This document shows positions 15,023 through 24,861 of a stretch of DNA of 64,000 nt, one piece after another. A model generated the notes under the pieces. The model was not told where the DNA came from. It saw only the letters and a program-made list of their open reading frames with translations, and did no database searches. Every line of letters begins with the position of its first letter. Position 1 is the stretch's first letter. The stretch is from Demequina sp. NBRC 110055 (GTDB lineage: Bacteria; Actinomycetota; Actinomycetes; Actinomycetales; Demequinaceae): positions 1 through 64,000 of the forward strand of contig NZ_BBRL01000004.1 of NCBI RefSeq assembly GCF_002090135.1, read 5' to 3'. The translations under genes were made by a program, and so were the position numbers.

Positions 15023-17227
15023 TCAGGACAGCCGATCCATCTTCCACGACGTCAACACGGGGACCTGCTGGTGGGTCCGAGCGGGAATGGGAGTGCCGTC
15101 GACGACCCGCGCGACGATATCCCGCGCTGCGTGCCCTGTCTCGAGGTCCGTGAAGATGTCAGCGAACCGCTCCAGCCGCGCCTGATTCTCAGGGGTCTCG
15201 TAGCTGCGCGAGGCGATCGCTCGTGACAGTTCACCCGTGGTCCACACCACTTCGCCGGGAGCATCGACCGTAATGTCGAAGTAGGTGCCACGCACCTGCG
15301 AATACAGTTCCCAGTCATACGGGAACACGATGATAGGGCGACGCAGGTTGGCGAAGTCGAACATCACCGACGAATAGTCCGTGACGAGGACGTCCGCCGC
15401 CAGGTAGAGATCCTCCACGGCCGGGTACGCTGACATGTCAAGGACTTGGCCCTGTCCGGGGATAGATGCCTGCCGCCCGTGGAAGTAATGCCCGCGCACC
15501 AAGAAGACGTCGTCCGGCGCGAGCGACTCCTGTAGCGCCCGGAGATCGAGGCCCGCTGCGGCACCCATGCCGCCGTCGCGGAACGTCGGCGCGTAGAGGA
15601 AGACCCGCGAAGCGGCTGCGAGGCCGAGGGCCTCGCGCGCCGCCTCCTTCGCGGTGTCCTGCGCGTTGACGAGGACGTCGTTGCGGGGGTAGCCCACCTC
15701 GAGCATTTCGAAGGGCACCGGGTAACTGTGCTTCCACACTTCCGACGAGTACGAGTTAGATGCCACTGCGAAGTCCCACTGGGCGCATCGGCGTAGCAAT
15801 CCGTCTCGCCATGCCGGACTCTTGCCGCGTTCTTCGACACCCATGTACTTCAGGGGCGTGCCGTGGAAGAGCTGCGTCACAACTTGGCCCGCGCGCTTGC
15901 GCCACCAGGACGGCGGGTTCGCGTCGACAAACAGGTACTTGGCTGTCGCTAGCGCGCGGTGGTACTTGTGCGATCCCTTCACCGCGTAATCCACGCCCTC
16001 AGGGACCCCGGGAACTTCGGTGGGCTTGACGAGCCACATGATGCGCATGCCCGGGTGCGTGCGCCGAATCTCTCGGGCGATCGCCAGGCAGTTGAGGCGC
16101 GGAGAAAGGCCCCACAACGCCTCCAACACCACGAGGTTGTCGTCCAGAGGCGCGGTGCGGCGGAGGACGTCGTATGCGCGCTGGTGGTGGTAACCCTTCC
16201 GAGCCAAGTGCTTGGCAGCTCTCGCGGCGCGGGTGGGTTGACGTCGAGCCACCTGATAAGTCTCGCGGGCGGACACGTTCGCAAGGAAGTAGGGGTAGGA
16301 ATGCGACCAGATCCAACGCATGGCCTGCGCCTTGTCTCCGGTTGCCGGCGGGGTCCATCCGTCTGGCGCGAAGCGTTTAGTCGCCGCCCGGACCCGCCCG
16401 TAGAAGGCCGCCCGCTCTTCTGCGGGCACGCGGTGACGCTGGTTGCTCAGGACTGTGGCGAGGTTCCGGAACGCACAGGTGAAGATCTGAGACCGCTCTT
16501 CACCTTTCACTCCAAGCCGATCGAGCTCAACGAACAGTCGTTCGAACTGGTCGAGGATCTCGAGGTGACGGCGGTCAGTCGAGCGCAAGATGGAACCCGC
16601 GCCCCGCTGGCGATACATGTAAAGCGGACGGTCGATGCCGACGATGGAGGCGGCCTGCGACAGTACGGGATAGGTCCATGGGATGTCTTCGTAGTACCCC
16701 ACGGGAAACCTCAACCCCGTGTCGAGCAGGAACTCGCGCCGGTAGGCACGGTTCCAGGCCACGTTGAGGACCTCATAGATCTCAGGCACCTCAGCGGCGG
16801 TGAACGGCCCCTCTATCTGTAGCGGAGCGCGCTTGATGCCTTCCTCCGCGTTGCCGTTGGGGTACAGACGCGCGTAGCCGAACTGCACGATGTCCGGTTG
16901 ATGCGTGTCGATGGCGTCCTGAATCGCCTCCATGGCCCCAGGCACGAAGTAGTCGTCTCCGTCAAGGAAAACGACGTACTCCCCGGCGGCGTGTTCAAGC
17001 CCTAAGTTCCGCGCTTTGCCAAGGCCCCCATTCGCATCGGGACGCACCACGGCGACCGACTCGTGCGCCTCGGCGAGCTCGTCCGCAATCCGCGAGGTTG
17101 CGTCCGTTGACCTGTCGTCGACAACGATCACCTCAGTGTCGCCCGACGCTGCGACCGAATCAACCGCCTGGCGCAAATACGCCGAGACGTTGTACGCCGG
17201 AATCACGACACTCACGAGAACACTCAT
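15023..17227 (-). CDS. GT2 glycosyltransferase fused to CDP-glycerol glycerophosphotransferase-like domain
   Basis: Two-domain polymer enzyme of 734 residues. The N-terminal GT2 domain (about 1-230) has VVIPAYN, VVDDRSTD (35-42) and LDGDD (88-92). The C-terminal half is TagF-like: QLFHGTPLKYMG with the catalytic histidine, YAPTFRDG and VTDYSSVMFDF in the acceptor/donor site. Known TagF/TarL proteins transfer glycerol- or ribitol-phosphate from CDP-alditol to a growing teichoic acid at the cytoplasmic face. A fusion suggests alternating sugar and alditol-phosphate addition. It starts 15 bases after the neighbouring fusion gene's stop, so the two form an operon. Alditol type and sugar are unknown. 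Confidence 0.88.
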   Translation of the reverse strand: MSVLVSVVIPAYNVSAYLRQAVDSVAASGDTEVIVVDDRSTDATSRIADELAEAHESVAVVRPDANGGLGKARNLGLEHAAGEYVVFLDGDDYFVPGAMEAIQDAIDTHQPDIVQFGYARLYPNGNAEEGIKRAPLQIEGPFTAAEVPEIYEVLNVAWNRAYRREFLLDTGLRFPVGYYEDIPWTYPVLSQAASIVGIDRPLYMYRQRGAGSILRSTDRRHLEILDQFERLFVELDRLGVKGEERSQIFTCAFRNLATVLSNQRHRVPAEERAAFYGRVRAATKRFAPDGWTPPATGDKAQAMRWIWSHSYPYFLANVSARETYQVARRQPTRAARAAKHLARKGYHHQRAYDVLRRTAPLDDNLVVLEALWGLSPRLNCLAIAREIRRTHPGMRIMWLVKPTEVPGVPEGVDYAVKGSHKYHRALATAKYLFVDANPPSWWRKRAGQVVTQLFHGTPLKYMGVEERGKSPAWRDGLLRRCAQWDFAVASNSYSSEVWKHSYPVPFEMLEVGYPRNDVLVNAQDTAKEAAREALGLAAASRVFLYAPTFRDGGMGAAAGLDLRALQESLAPDDVFLVRGHYFHGRQASIPGQGQVLDMSAYPAVEDLYLAADVLVTDYSSVMFDFANLRRPIIVFPYDWELYSQVRGTYFDITVDAPGEVVWTTGELSRAIASRSYETPENQARLERFADIFTDLETGHAARDIVARVVDGTPIPARTHQQVPVLTSWKMDRLS

Positions 17228-17242
17228 CGACGCACTATCCCC

Positions 17243-19861
17243 TCACTGCTTCTCCGCGCACGGCACACGCCCGGCTTCTATCGCCGCAACGACCTTCTCA
17301 CTCGAGTGCCCGTCACAAGCAACAAACGCCGCGAGGGCACGCTGTTCGTAAATGTCTTCGCGTCGGAAGCCGCGGGTGATCGCGTCCGTGATCCTGTGAA
17401 GTACACCTTCGAGGTCAGTCTCGACCGGGCCGAATCCGTCTCGCTCGTAGTCGAAGTAGCCCTTGCGATAGACATGGCCGCCCGCATAGAAGGTGTCCCG
17501 ATCAAACTGATAGTACAGAACCGGCCGACCGGCAATGGCGGCCTCGAAAGCGTTTGAAGAATAGTCCGTCACGACCAAGCCCGCATTCGCGACGACCTGC
17601 TGGAAGTCGTCTGCTGCATAGGACGCTAACTCGATGTGCGGTGGTAGCGGCACGTCGGAGAGGTACCTTTCCAAGTTCGGATGCGGCATGAGGACCAAAC
17701 GAACTCCCGCAGCGTTAACCATCCTCGCAAGCGAATCAGAACCCATCAGCTCATTCCACCGCAGAAAGTACTCGCTGGACCAGAACGACTCGTCCAGGGT
17801 GCGGAGGTTCCCGCCTGAGACATGAGACCCCATAAGCTCCCGTCGCCATGTCGGCATGAACACAATGGTCCGCCGCAGCGTTCCGCTGACCTCACGCGCG
17901 AGCGCCACGAGGCGGTCATGTCGAGGCTGCCCAGTCATGGCGACTTCACGGGTCGTCAGCTTGTACGAGGTGCCGTCGGCCACCATCGATGCGTGCTCCT
18001 CAGGGGTGGTCGTAATGCATAGTGCGATGTCTTTGCTGTTAAGCCATCGTGATAGGTCGTCCTTCGTGACCCCGTGTTGCAGAAAGGTGAAGCGCCAACG
18101 TTTATGTTGCTTCCACCGACTCGGCAACGGCGAAACGATGTAGTGGTCGATCTGCGATGACACGAGTTCCGATGCGTTCAGGAGCGCAATGTGATGGCGC
18201 CGAGATCCGTAGTCAAGCAGCCTGAATCCTTCGCGCTTGAGCCGATCCCAGTCGGGGGACGTCTTGGAGACGGCAAACCATGCGTTGACGTCGGGTCGCT
18301 GTGACGCGAGATACCGATAGAGATGCTCTGCGTTGTCCTGCGCCTGAGTGTCGCGATCACACAGGATCCACGCGTCCTCGTACTTCTGCAGAGGACCTGA
18401 TCTGCGGACCACCCCTACGACAACTTTTTCGAGCCAGTCTTGAAGTTGAGGCTGGTATCGGCGCGCGCGGCGCATGACGCGCGCACGCAGACGGCGCAAG
18501 GAGGTCATCCGTGACGGGCGCGTGGACGACTGCGGAGCCCTGGGCGCGGTGACCTCGGGGCTTCGCTTCGGCTTGCGCCATCGATACCACTGCGCACGAA
18601 GCAACGACTTCGTGGTGCCGTCGAGTTGGACTCCGATCTCACCGGGATCAGGTAGCCAAACAATTCGCTCGTAGTAAGACACGCTGTCGAAGTGCACCAA
18701 CGCCCGGTCCTTTGCGTGCACCGGGCTCACGGTGGCGCCATCCACCGTGAATCGCTCGACCGGCCGCGTCCCGCAGAACTCGTAGCGCAGTCGTACCAGG
18801 CTTCGCGCTTGATCACGAGGTCCGACAAGCACAGGCTCATCGGGAACGCTGCCCGTCTTGCGCGCAATCAACGCGACTCGAATCCAGCGTTGCATTGCCG
18901 AGGCATCGAACGACTCCAGTACCTCGAGGTCGATGTGCTCGAGAATCGCCGCGATGTTCGCAACGCATCGTGCCTTAACTTCAGCTGTCAGCGAAGCAGT
19001 CCCCGACTGAGTGTGCTCGTCGTTACGCAGATAGAACTGAATCTCGTAGATCGCCAGATACTGAAGCCAACGGGGCACCTCGCCGCGCTCGGCCAGTGCG
19101 CTGTCGAGAAGGCCGAGGACGCCGCGACGCAGCACCGCGTCGTACTTGACCGGATTGGCCCAACTCGTTTGCACCAGTGATGACTGATCGGCACGCCGCC
19201 GGTACAAGTAGCGCGCGCCGGGAAGTACGGCAACGCCCGGCTGGTCCTGCGCCAGGAAAAGGCGCGCGAGGAACTCCGCGTCCTCGAAGTTCGGCCGGAT
19301 CTCCGGGTTGAAGGTCACGCTCGCGCTTCGGACGGCGTCCATGCGGAGGAAGGCAGTCGCTGTCGACAACTGGATAAGTCGCAGGTCATCGTCCAGAGTA
19401 GCGACCCTCTCGCCTGCTGCGAATTTGCCGCGGAGCGGATGCGTGTCGCTGATCTTCCCCGTCGAGTCACTCAGGAAAAGGATATTTGTCGTCGCCGCCA
19501 CAACACCGTCGGCGCGGGGAGACGTGAGAAACTCAAGTACCGTCGCGAGATAGCCCTCGGCAAGGACATCATCAGGATCTGGAAAACTCACCCACGGCGT
19601 CTCAACGAGGCGTAGCCCGGCGTTGCGTGCCGCGGCGGCACCACCATTGGCTTGAGTCAGCAGCCGTCCCTTGTCCGGGTTACTCTCGAGCCATTGAGCG
19701 ATGACAGAAACAGTTTCGTCGGTCGACCCGTCGTCGACGAATATCAATGTCACTAAATCGAGATTCTCGGCCTGGTGCTCCAGGGAATCCAGGAATTTCG
19801 AAAGATAGCGCGCCACGTTGTAGCAAGGAATAACCAGCGTGACGAGAGCTTCCCTGTGCAC
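17243..19861 (-). CDS. GT2 glycosyltransferase fused to TagF-like glycerophosphotransferase domain
   Basis: Large polymer enzyme of about 872 residues with an N-terminal GT2 domain (VTLVIPCYN, FVDDGSTDE, a FPDPDD metal motif), a middle region of about 250 residues without a recognised motif, and a C-terminal TagF-like domain (FLQHGVTKDDLSRWLN, FMPTWR, VVTDYSSNAFEAA). I chose the GTG at 19861: GGGAGG lies six bases upstream. The ATG at 19879 is less likely because it sits inside a TATGAT -10 box. It is divergent from the very similar gene at 20060 and followed by the 734-residue fusion. Probably membrane-associated through its polymer substrate; no helices seen. Confidence 0.85.
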   Translation of the reverse strand: MHREALVTLVIPCYNVARYLSKFLDSLEHQAENLDLVTLIFVDDGSTDETVSVIAQWLESNPDKGRLLTQANGGAAAARNAGLRLVETPWVSFPDPDDVLAEGYLATVLEFLTSPRADGVVAATTNILFLSDSTGKISDTHPLRGKFAAGERVATLDDDLRLIQLSTATAFLRMDAVRSASVTFNPEIRPNFEDAEFLARLFLAQDQPGVAVLPGARYLYRRRADQSSLVQTSWANPVKYDAVLRRGVLGLLDSALAERGEVPRWLQYLAIYEIQFYLRNDEHTQSGTASLTAEVKARCVANIAAILEHIDLEVLESFDASAMQRWIRVALIARKTGSVPDEPVLVGPRDQARSLVRLRYEFCGTRPVERFTVDGATVSPVHAKDRALVHFDSVSYYERIVWLPDPGEIGVQLDGTTKSLLRAQWYRWRKPKRSPEVTAPRAPQSSTRPSRMTSLRRLRARVMRRARRYQPQLQDWLEKVVVGVVRRSGPLQKYEDAWILCDRDTQAQDNAEHLYRYLASQRPDVNAWFAVSKTSPDWDRLKREGFRLLDYGSRRHHIALLNASELVSSQIDHYIVSPLPSRWKQHKRWRFTFLQHGVTKDDLSRWLNSKDIALCITTTPEEHASMVADGTSYKLTTREVAMTGQPRHDRLVALAREVSGTLRRTIVFMPTWRRELMGSHVSGGNLRTLDESFWSSEYFLRWNELMGSDSLARMVNAAGVRLVLMPHPNLERYLSDVPLPPHIELASYAADDFQQVVANAGLVVTDYSSNAFEAAIAGRPVLYYQFDRDTFYAGGHVYRKGYFDYERDGFGPVETDLEGVLHRITDAITRGFRREDIYEQRALAAFVACDGHSSEKVVAAIEAGRVPCAEKQ

Positions 19862-19874
19862 CGGCGGCCTCCCT

Positions 19875-19880
19875 ATCATA
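19875..19880 (-). promoter_or_regulatory. Candidate -10 box of the minus-strand fusion-gene operon
   Basis: TATGAT on the minus strand is close to consensus and stands 13 bases before the GTG at 19861, with a GGGAGG ribosome site between. It contains the alternative ATG, which argues against that start. A weak TTCATT could be the -35 box. Confidence 0.5.
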
Positions 19881-20059
19881 TGCTCCGGCCTGGCTCAGGA
19901 ATGAAGTCCATGCCCCACCATGGAGACCTGCCGATGGATTCTGCCTAGGATAGCCGACCACAAGGTGCACACGGCGCGGTCACGCAGGCCAATGCGGCGG
20001 CCTCGCTCACGCTCCGCTAAGATCCTCCGAGAACTAGGACCCTACCGGAGGCGTCACCC

Positions 20060-22690
20060 GTGGAGAATCCAGCCGACCAGAGCCCCCAGGGACACCGGCG
20101 CAAGCAGTTTGCACTCGTCGTCGCTGCCTACAATGTGCGTCGGTATTTGAAGGACTTCACCCAATCGCTCGAACGGCAGACGATCGACCCAGAAGAATTT
20201 GAAGTCATCTTCGTTGACGACGGTTCGACCGACGACACGCTGGAATGGTTGGAAAATTGGGCGAATAAGACCGCTCTCGCCGCGACTGTTCTGACTCAGC
20301 CGAACGCGGGACAGGGCGCCGCGAGAAATACGGGAATGCGCGCCGCAACCGCAGAATGGATTAGCTTTCCGGATCCGGATGACTGGGTAGGCGAATCATA
20401 CCTCGAGCGCGTCGCAGCGCAACTGAAGGCAACGCCGTCTGTTTCGATGATTGCGACGAACCGCGTCATGTTTCACGAGGCAAAGAATTCGATCGCGTAC
20501 GACCACCCGCTTGCGGCTTTCTTCTACAGGGATCACGTCGTCAACTTGGCTCGACGCCCGGACTATTTCCACGGCGGGTCAAACTCCAGTTTCATGCCAC
20601 TCGATCGCCTACGCGAGCACGGGCTCGAGTTCGACACGCGAATACGCGCGAACTTCGAGGACGGCCTGTTCAACGCAAGCTACCTCCTCCATTGCGAGGA
20701 GCCATCGATTGGTTTCCTCAAGTCGGCCGAGTACTTTTACCGCAAACGCGCCGACAACTCTTCTACGCTCCAATCCACGAACTCAAGCGAACACCGCTTT
20801 ACCACCACTGCCGAGCACGGCTTCCTCGGCGTGCTGCGCCTCTCGGCGAGCCTCGGGCTCAGCGCCCCTCCAGTCTGGCTCCAGAACGTCATACTCTACG
20901 AACTTTCCTGGTATTTCCAGCAGGACGTATCGTTCAACTCTGGCACGGCCGTGCCGCCGCAGACACTCGAAATTTTCCGCGCGCACCTCAAAGAGATCGC
21001 CGCACACCTCCAACCCCATGTTGTCCAATCCTTCAGGCTCAGGCGCTTCGATGGGCCCTGGCGCGTGGCGCTCACTCACGGCCTCGCGGGCACTCAATGG
21101 GCGTCGCCCGAGATCGTTGTCGACCGCTATGACGACAAACGGAAGTTGGTGCGACTGGCCTACCGCTTCGTTGGTACGGAACCGTCCTTCACGTTCCAGT
21201 CGGCCGGTGAGAGCGTCGAGCCCGTCCACACCAAAGTGCGCTCACATGACATGTTCGGTGCGCCCCTCGTCTACGAACGGCTGGTGTGGCTCTCGTCTCG
21301 ACACAACGTGTCAGTTTGGCGCGATGGCGAGCGTTACCCACTAGCCACAGACTGGCCGAGCTCCGTCCGCACTGAGTTCACGCCGAGGGAGGTTGCGCGC
21401 AAATTCGGCTTTCCCAAGGCACCGGTTGGCACGACCGCAAAGCGCCGCCGCAAGCCGCTCCTCGACCAGGCGACGCTCGCCATCGGCCGTAGCCGGGTGG
21501 CGAAGCACTTCCTGCGCCGTTCGTGGGTCTTCATAGACCGTCCGACGGACGCGGAAGATAGCGCCGAGGTGATGTACCGCCATGTGAGAGCAAACCACCA
21601 GGACATCAACGCCTGGTTCGTGGTAGGTGGGTCGTCGCCCGCATGGCGCAGACTGCGAAGTGGCGATCGCAAGGTCGTCCGGTATGGAAGCCGCCTGTGG
21701 TTGCTCCTCCTCATGAACGCGGAGTTCGTCATTTCTTCGCACGCCGACGACTCGGTCATGAAGCCCCGCCGCTACCGCAACGTCGTCGGTCGCCAACCGT
21801 GGCGTTTTGTGTTCCTGCAGCACGGCGTCATCAAGGATGACCTCTCCCGGTACGTCAACCCCAAGGGCATCGACCTCTTCGTCACGAGCACCGTGCCCGA
21901 ACACGAATCCATTGTCGGCGACCGCAACAACTACGTGTACTCGACACGAGAGGTCGTGCTCGCCGGCCTGCCGCGCTTCGACGCGCTCTACCAACTCGAC
22001 AATGCGGGGCAAGGCTCGCGCGGAAAGTACATCACCCTCGCACCCACCTGGCGGCACTGGCTTGAGGGCACGGTCAAGAATGGCCTCACAAGCGCGTCGC
22101 TCGCGGCTTTTGAAGGGTCCGATTACGCGCAGCAATGGCTCGGGCTGCTGCGCTCGGACGAGCTGCGCCTCGCAGCAGAAAGCGCCGGGCTCCGCGTGGC
22201 TCTACTGCCTCACCCCAATCTCCGCCAAGCCCTCACAGCACTCGGGGTCCCCTCTCACGTCACGCTTCTTGACTTCGAGGACGGCAAGGCCCAAGCGAAC
22301 TTCGTCGACTCTGCTGCCCTGATCACGGACTACTCGTCCATGGCCTTCAACGCGGCGTTCCTGCACCGTCCCGTGGTCTATTTCCAGTTCGACGCGGAGC
22401 GCTTCGTCAACGGAGGCCACACGTCGCGGCCGGGCTACTTCTCGTACGAGAGAGACGGGTTCGGTCCCGTGGTCCAGGACGTGGATGACGTGGTCGCCTC
22501 CATCCGCGAGGCACTGGAGGGCGACGGCACGGCCACTGCGGAATACGCAGCTCGCGCCGATGCCACCTTCGCGTTCCGAGACGCGCACGCGTCTGAACGT
22601 GTCACCCAAGCCATCCTCGAGATGCGCCGTGCGGTGCCGTCACCTCTTGCGGAATTTGCGCCTGTGGAGCCCGCCTCGGAGAACAGGTGA
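20060..22690 (+). CDS. GT2 glycosyltransferase fused to TagF-like glycerophosphotransferase domain
   Basis: Protein of 876 residues with the same architecture as the divergent gene: GT2 domain (VVAAYNVRRYL, FVDDGSTDD, FPDPDDW), a central domain, and a C-terminal TagF-like domain (FLQHGVIKDDLSRYVN, LAPTWRHW, ITDYSSMAFNAA). The shared HGVxKDDLSR signature sets these two apart from the 734-residue fusion, which has HGTPLKYMG, so they may use a different alditol phosphate or acceptor. The GTG start has GGAGG eight bases upstream. Its stop overlaps the GTG of the acyltransferase (GTGA), implying coupled translation. Cytoplasmic-face polymer synthesis is inferred from TagF relatives. Confidence 0.87.
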   Translation: MENPADQSPQGHRRKQFALVVAAYNVRRYLKDFTQSLERQTIDPEEFEVIFVDDGSTDDTLEWLENWANKTALAATVLTQPNAGQGAARNTGMRAATAEWISFPDPDDWVGESYLERVAAQLKATPSVSMIATNRVMFHEAKNSIAYDHPLAAFFYRDHVVNLARRPDYFHGGSNSSFMPLDRLREHGLEFDTRIRANFEDGLFNASYLLHCEEPSIGFLKSAEYFYRKRADNSSTLQSTNSSEHRFTTTAEHGFLGVLRLSASLGLSAPPVWLQNVILYELSWYFQQDVSFNSGTAVPPQTLEIFRAHLKEIAAHLQPHVVQSFRLRRFDGPWRVALTHGLAGTQWASPEIVVDRYDDKRKLVRLAYRFVGTEPSFTFQSAGESVEPVHTKVRSHDMFGAPLVYERLVWLSSRHNVSVWRDGERYPLATDWPSSVRTEFTPREVARKFGFPKAPVGTTAKRRRKPLLDQATLAIGRSRVAKHFLRRSWVFIDRPTDAEDSAEVMYRHVRANHQDINAWFVVGGSSPAWRRLRSGDRKVVRYGSRLWLLLLMNAEFVISSHADDSVMKPRRYRNVVGRQPWRFVFLQHGVIKDDLSRYVNPKGIDLFVTSTVPEHESIVGDRNNYVYSTREVVLAGLPRFDALYQLDNAGQGSRGKYITLAPTWRHWLEGTVKNGLTSASLAAFEGSDYAQQWLGLLRSDELRLAAESAGLRVALLPHPNLRQALTALGVPSHVTLLDFEDGKAQANFVDSAALITDYSSMAFNAAFLHRPVVYFQFDAERFVNGGHTSRPGYFSYERDGFGPVVQDVDDVVASIREALEGDGTATAEYAARADATFAFRDAHASERVTQAILEMRRAVPSPLAEFAPVEPASENR

Positions 22691-23446
22691 GCGTCGTCAC
22701 CGCTCTCATTCCCTATCCAGGACGACGACGGCAACGTCGTTGAATACGAGGGCACCAGACGGCACGGACGAATTAGGGTCGCGTTCTCGGGCAAAGGCAA
22801 TCGGCTCATCGTGGACTGCGGAGCGAAGCTCGAAGGGCTGGACGTCTCGTTCGACTGCAATGGCGGCACCATGCGCATCGGCGACAACCCCCGCGGCCGG
22901 AAGGTCACGGTCACTGCCCGCATCGGCGAAGACTCCACCATTGACCTTGGGGACGATCTGAGCACCACCGGAAAGCTCGCGATGTCCGTCGCCGAGGGTG
23001 GAAGCATCCGGATCGCTGCGGGCGTCATGGTCGCTGCGGAGTGCCAGATCCGCGCCGATGACGCGCACCTAATATTCAGCGTCCACACCGGCAAGCGGGT
23101 CAACCCGGTCAAGGACATCGAGATCGGCGAGCACGTGTGGCTCGGGATGCGCTCGGTCGTGCTGGGCGGAGCGCGCATCGAGCGTGGCTCGGTCATCGGC
23201 TTGGGCTCGGTCGTCACCGGCCACATCCCCAACAATTGCATCGCCGTGGGCGCACCCGCGCGAGTCGTTCGTCACGACATCGCGTGGGAGCGCACGCACC
23301 TCACGCTGCGGACCCCCTACTACAAGCCGGACGCCGCGTCATTAGGCGAACTGTCGCCGTACTGGGATCCAACCGAAACCACCGAGAAGGTCTCCCGGCG
23401 CGCAAACCTCGCGTCTCGGGTGAAGCACCTCTTTACCGGGCGCTAA
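22687..23446 (+). CDS. Hexapeptide-repeat acyltransferase with apparent 1-base frameshift near 22714
   Basis: Left-handed beta-helix (LbH) acyltransferase that probably O-acetylates the surface polymer. The body shows hexapeptide turns such as IRIGDN, IEIGEHVWLG, ALGG-like LGGARI and VIGLGSVVTGHIPNN, then VGAPARVVR. The intact frame has no ATG or GTG before a GTG at 22811, yet family-like sequence (DDDGNVVEYEG) is encoded upstream from about 22715 in that frame. The coupled GTG at 22687 opens a different frame that reads SVVTALIP and soon diverges. Removing one base near 22714 joins the two into a full-length protein of about 252 residues. Either a real mutation or an assembly error; the shorter 211-residue protein would lack its first strands. 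Confidence 0.72.
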
Positions 23447-23468
23447 GACCCCCCACGGAGGGCCGCAC

Positions 23469-24749
23469 TCACCGCTTGGAGAGACGCCCGACGATGCGCC
23501 CCGCCCGCGTTGCTGCCGACACGCGCACGCGCCGCGCCGAATAGCGCAGCAACTCACCCGTGCGGTACTCGTCGAGTGGCTTCACGCGAGCGGCCGGCAG
23601 TGCCCTCTTCTCCGCAGGCTTCGCTGGCGCCGGCGCCGACACGACGGGCGCGCCCCTCTCGCGCTTGGGTCGGCGCTTCTCGTCGAATGACCAGTGCCCG
23701 CGAGTGGCGACACCGATCGCGCCCGCCACCATCTCAACGGCGAGATCAATCGGTACTTCGCTAAAGGACCCCGGCGACTCCGCGGGCGCGGGGATATCGG
23801 CGAGAGATTCAAGTCTGCCCGCGATCACGTGGTCCGAAGCCTCGAGTCGCGCAATAGAGTGCCCGGCAACCAGAGCGGCCTGCTCCAGCGCCCACGGGGG
23901 CAACACCGTCTTCGCCTCACCGGGCAGCGGAGTCCTGCTCTGCAACAGTCGCAAGGTCGTTCCGCCTCGGATGATGCGTGAGAACTCGGCCCACGACACG
24001 TGGGGCCTCACGGTGGCGATGACGCGGCGCAGGAGTTCGGCCTCGACAGCGGTGAGACTACGGTTCGATTGGCGTGGCTTCTGCGACGCTAGCGAGCCCG
24101 CCGGCAGATCGAGCAACTGTTCGAAGGTCGCGGGCAACAACAAGCGATCCTTCTCGTCGATGACCAGCGCGACGACGCGCTCGGGCGCCACCTCCTGGGA
24201 CCAGGTCGCGGCGAGTTCCGCGGGATCAGCCTGCGACCAGAACTTGTTCACCGATCCGCCGACATCGCGCCGGTAGGTGCGCTCAAGCCACTCGTCGAGG
24301 GCACCGGCGTAGCCCATCCGCATTCCTTGCTGCCACGTCGACAGCCCAATCGCGACAGGGTTGCGCGTCCCGAAGATCACGTGCACACGGTCCTCGCCCA
24401 GGTCGTTCAGCAGTCGCAGTCGCGAAGTCTGATCCGCCTGAGCGAAGTACTCGCTCGAAATCACCACACGGCCCGGGTGGGCGCGCACGGCCTCCACGAC
24501 CGCGAGCCAGTGCGACTCGTCCGCCCTCGCGTCGGCGTCGCCTGACCATCCGTCGGTAAAACCCCGTAGCGCCTTGGCTTCATCGTGGTGATGCCACTTG
24601 CCACGGCCACCGGGATACAGCACACCATGCTCCTCGAGCAGCTTACGTGATTGTCCGAGGATCATCTGGATAGCCGTCGTGCCGGTCTTGTGTGGACCGA
24701 TATGAACAAGCACGGCGTCGGCGGGAAGCGCGGCGGGGGTACGGGGCAC
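23469..24749 (-). CDS. Sulfotransferase-like protein, 426 residues
   Basis: The N-terminus carries a PAPS-type loop, VHIGPHKTGTTAIQ, at about 15-28, and a later VISSEYF and VIFGTRNP stretch that fits the 3'-phosphate-binding strand. This groups it with the divergent bacterial sulfotransferases found in polysaccharide clusters. The C-terminal 100 residues are Pro/Ala/Lys-rich and end in a basic helix, resembling the tails of the pyruvyl transferases. It converges with the acyltransferase gene (22 bases between) and is divergent from a second sulfotransferase at 24862. Acceptor unknown; an alternative role as a PAPS-binding-fold protein without sulfation activity is possible. Confidence 0.75.
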   Translation of the reverse strand: MPRTPAALPADAVLVHIGPHKTGTTAIQMILGQSRKLLEEHGVLYPGGRGKWHHHDEAKALRGFTDGWSGDADARADESHWLAVVEAVRAHPGRVVISSEYFAQADQTSRLRLLNDLGEDRVHVIFGTRNPVAIGLSTWQQGMRMGYAGALDEWLERTYRRDVGGSVNKFWSQADPAELAATWSQEVAPERVVALVIDEKDRLLLPATFEQLLDLPAGSLASQKPRQSNRSLTAVEAELLRRVIATVRPHVSWAEFSRIIRGGTTLRLLQSRTPLPGEAKTVLPPWALEQAALVAGHSIARLEASDHVIAGRLESLADIPAPAESPGSFSEVPIDLAVEMVAGAIGVATRGHWSFDEKRRPKRERGAPVVSAPAPAKPAEKRALPAARVKPLDEYRTGELLRYSARRVRVSAATRAGRIVGRLSKR

Positions 24750-24849
24750 GTCAGGACCTCAAAGTTCAGTGGCGGGCGGTATTGGTGACTTAGTCAAGCA
24801 GACGGGGCGTCGACCGTCGACACGCGTACGAGCCACGCCAGGGACTCCG

Positions 24850-24855
24850 TAGAAT
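24850..24855 (+). promoter_or_regulatory. Candidate -10 box for leaderless sulfotransferase transcript
   Basis: TAGAAT ends six bases before the ATG at 24862, placing the expected transcription start at the A of the start codon. No Shine-Dalgarno lies between. The 112-base divergent region shared with 24749 holds no other clear motif. Confidence 0.5.
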
Positions 24856-24861
24856 CGGCGC

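Noticed and set aside
19862..19879. ATG at 19879 as start of the 878-residue fusion protein
   Set aside because: It lies inside a TATGAT -10 box with poor ribosome-site spacing; the GTG at 19861 has GGGAGG at six bases.
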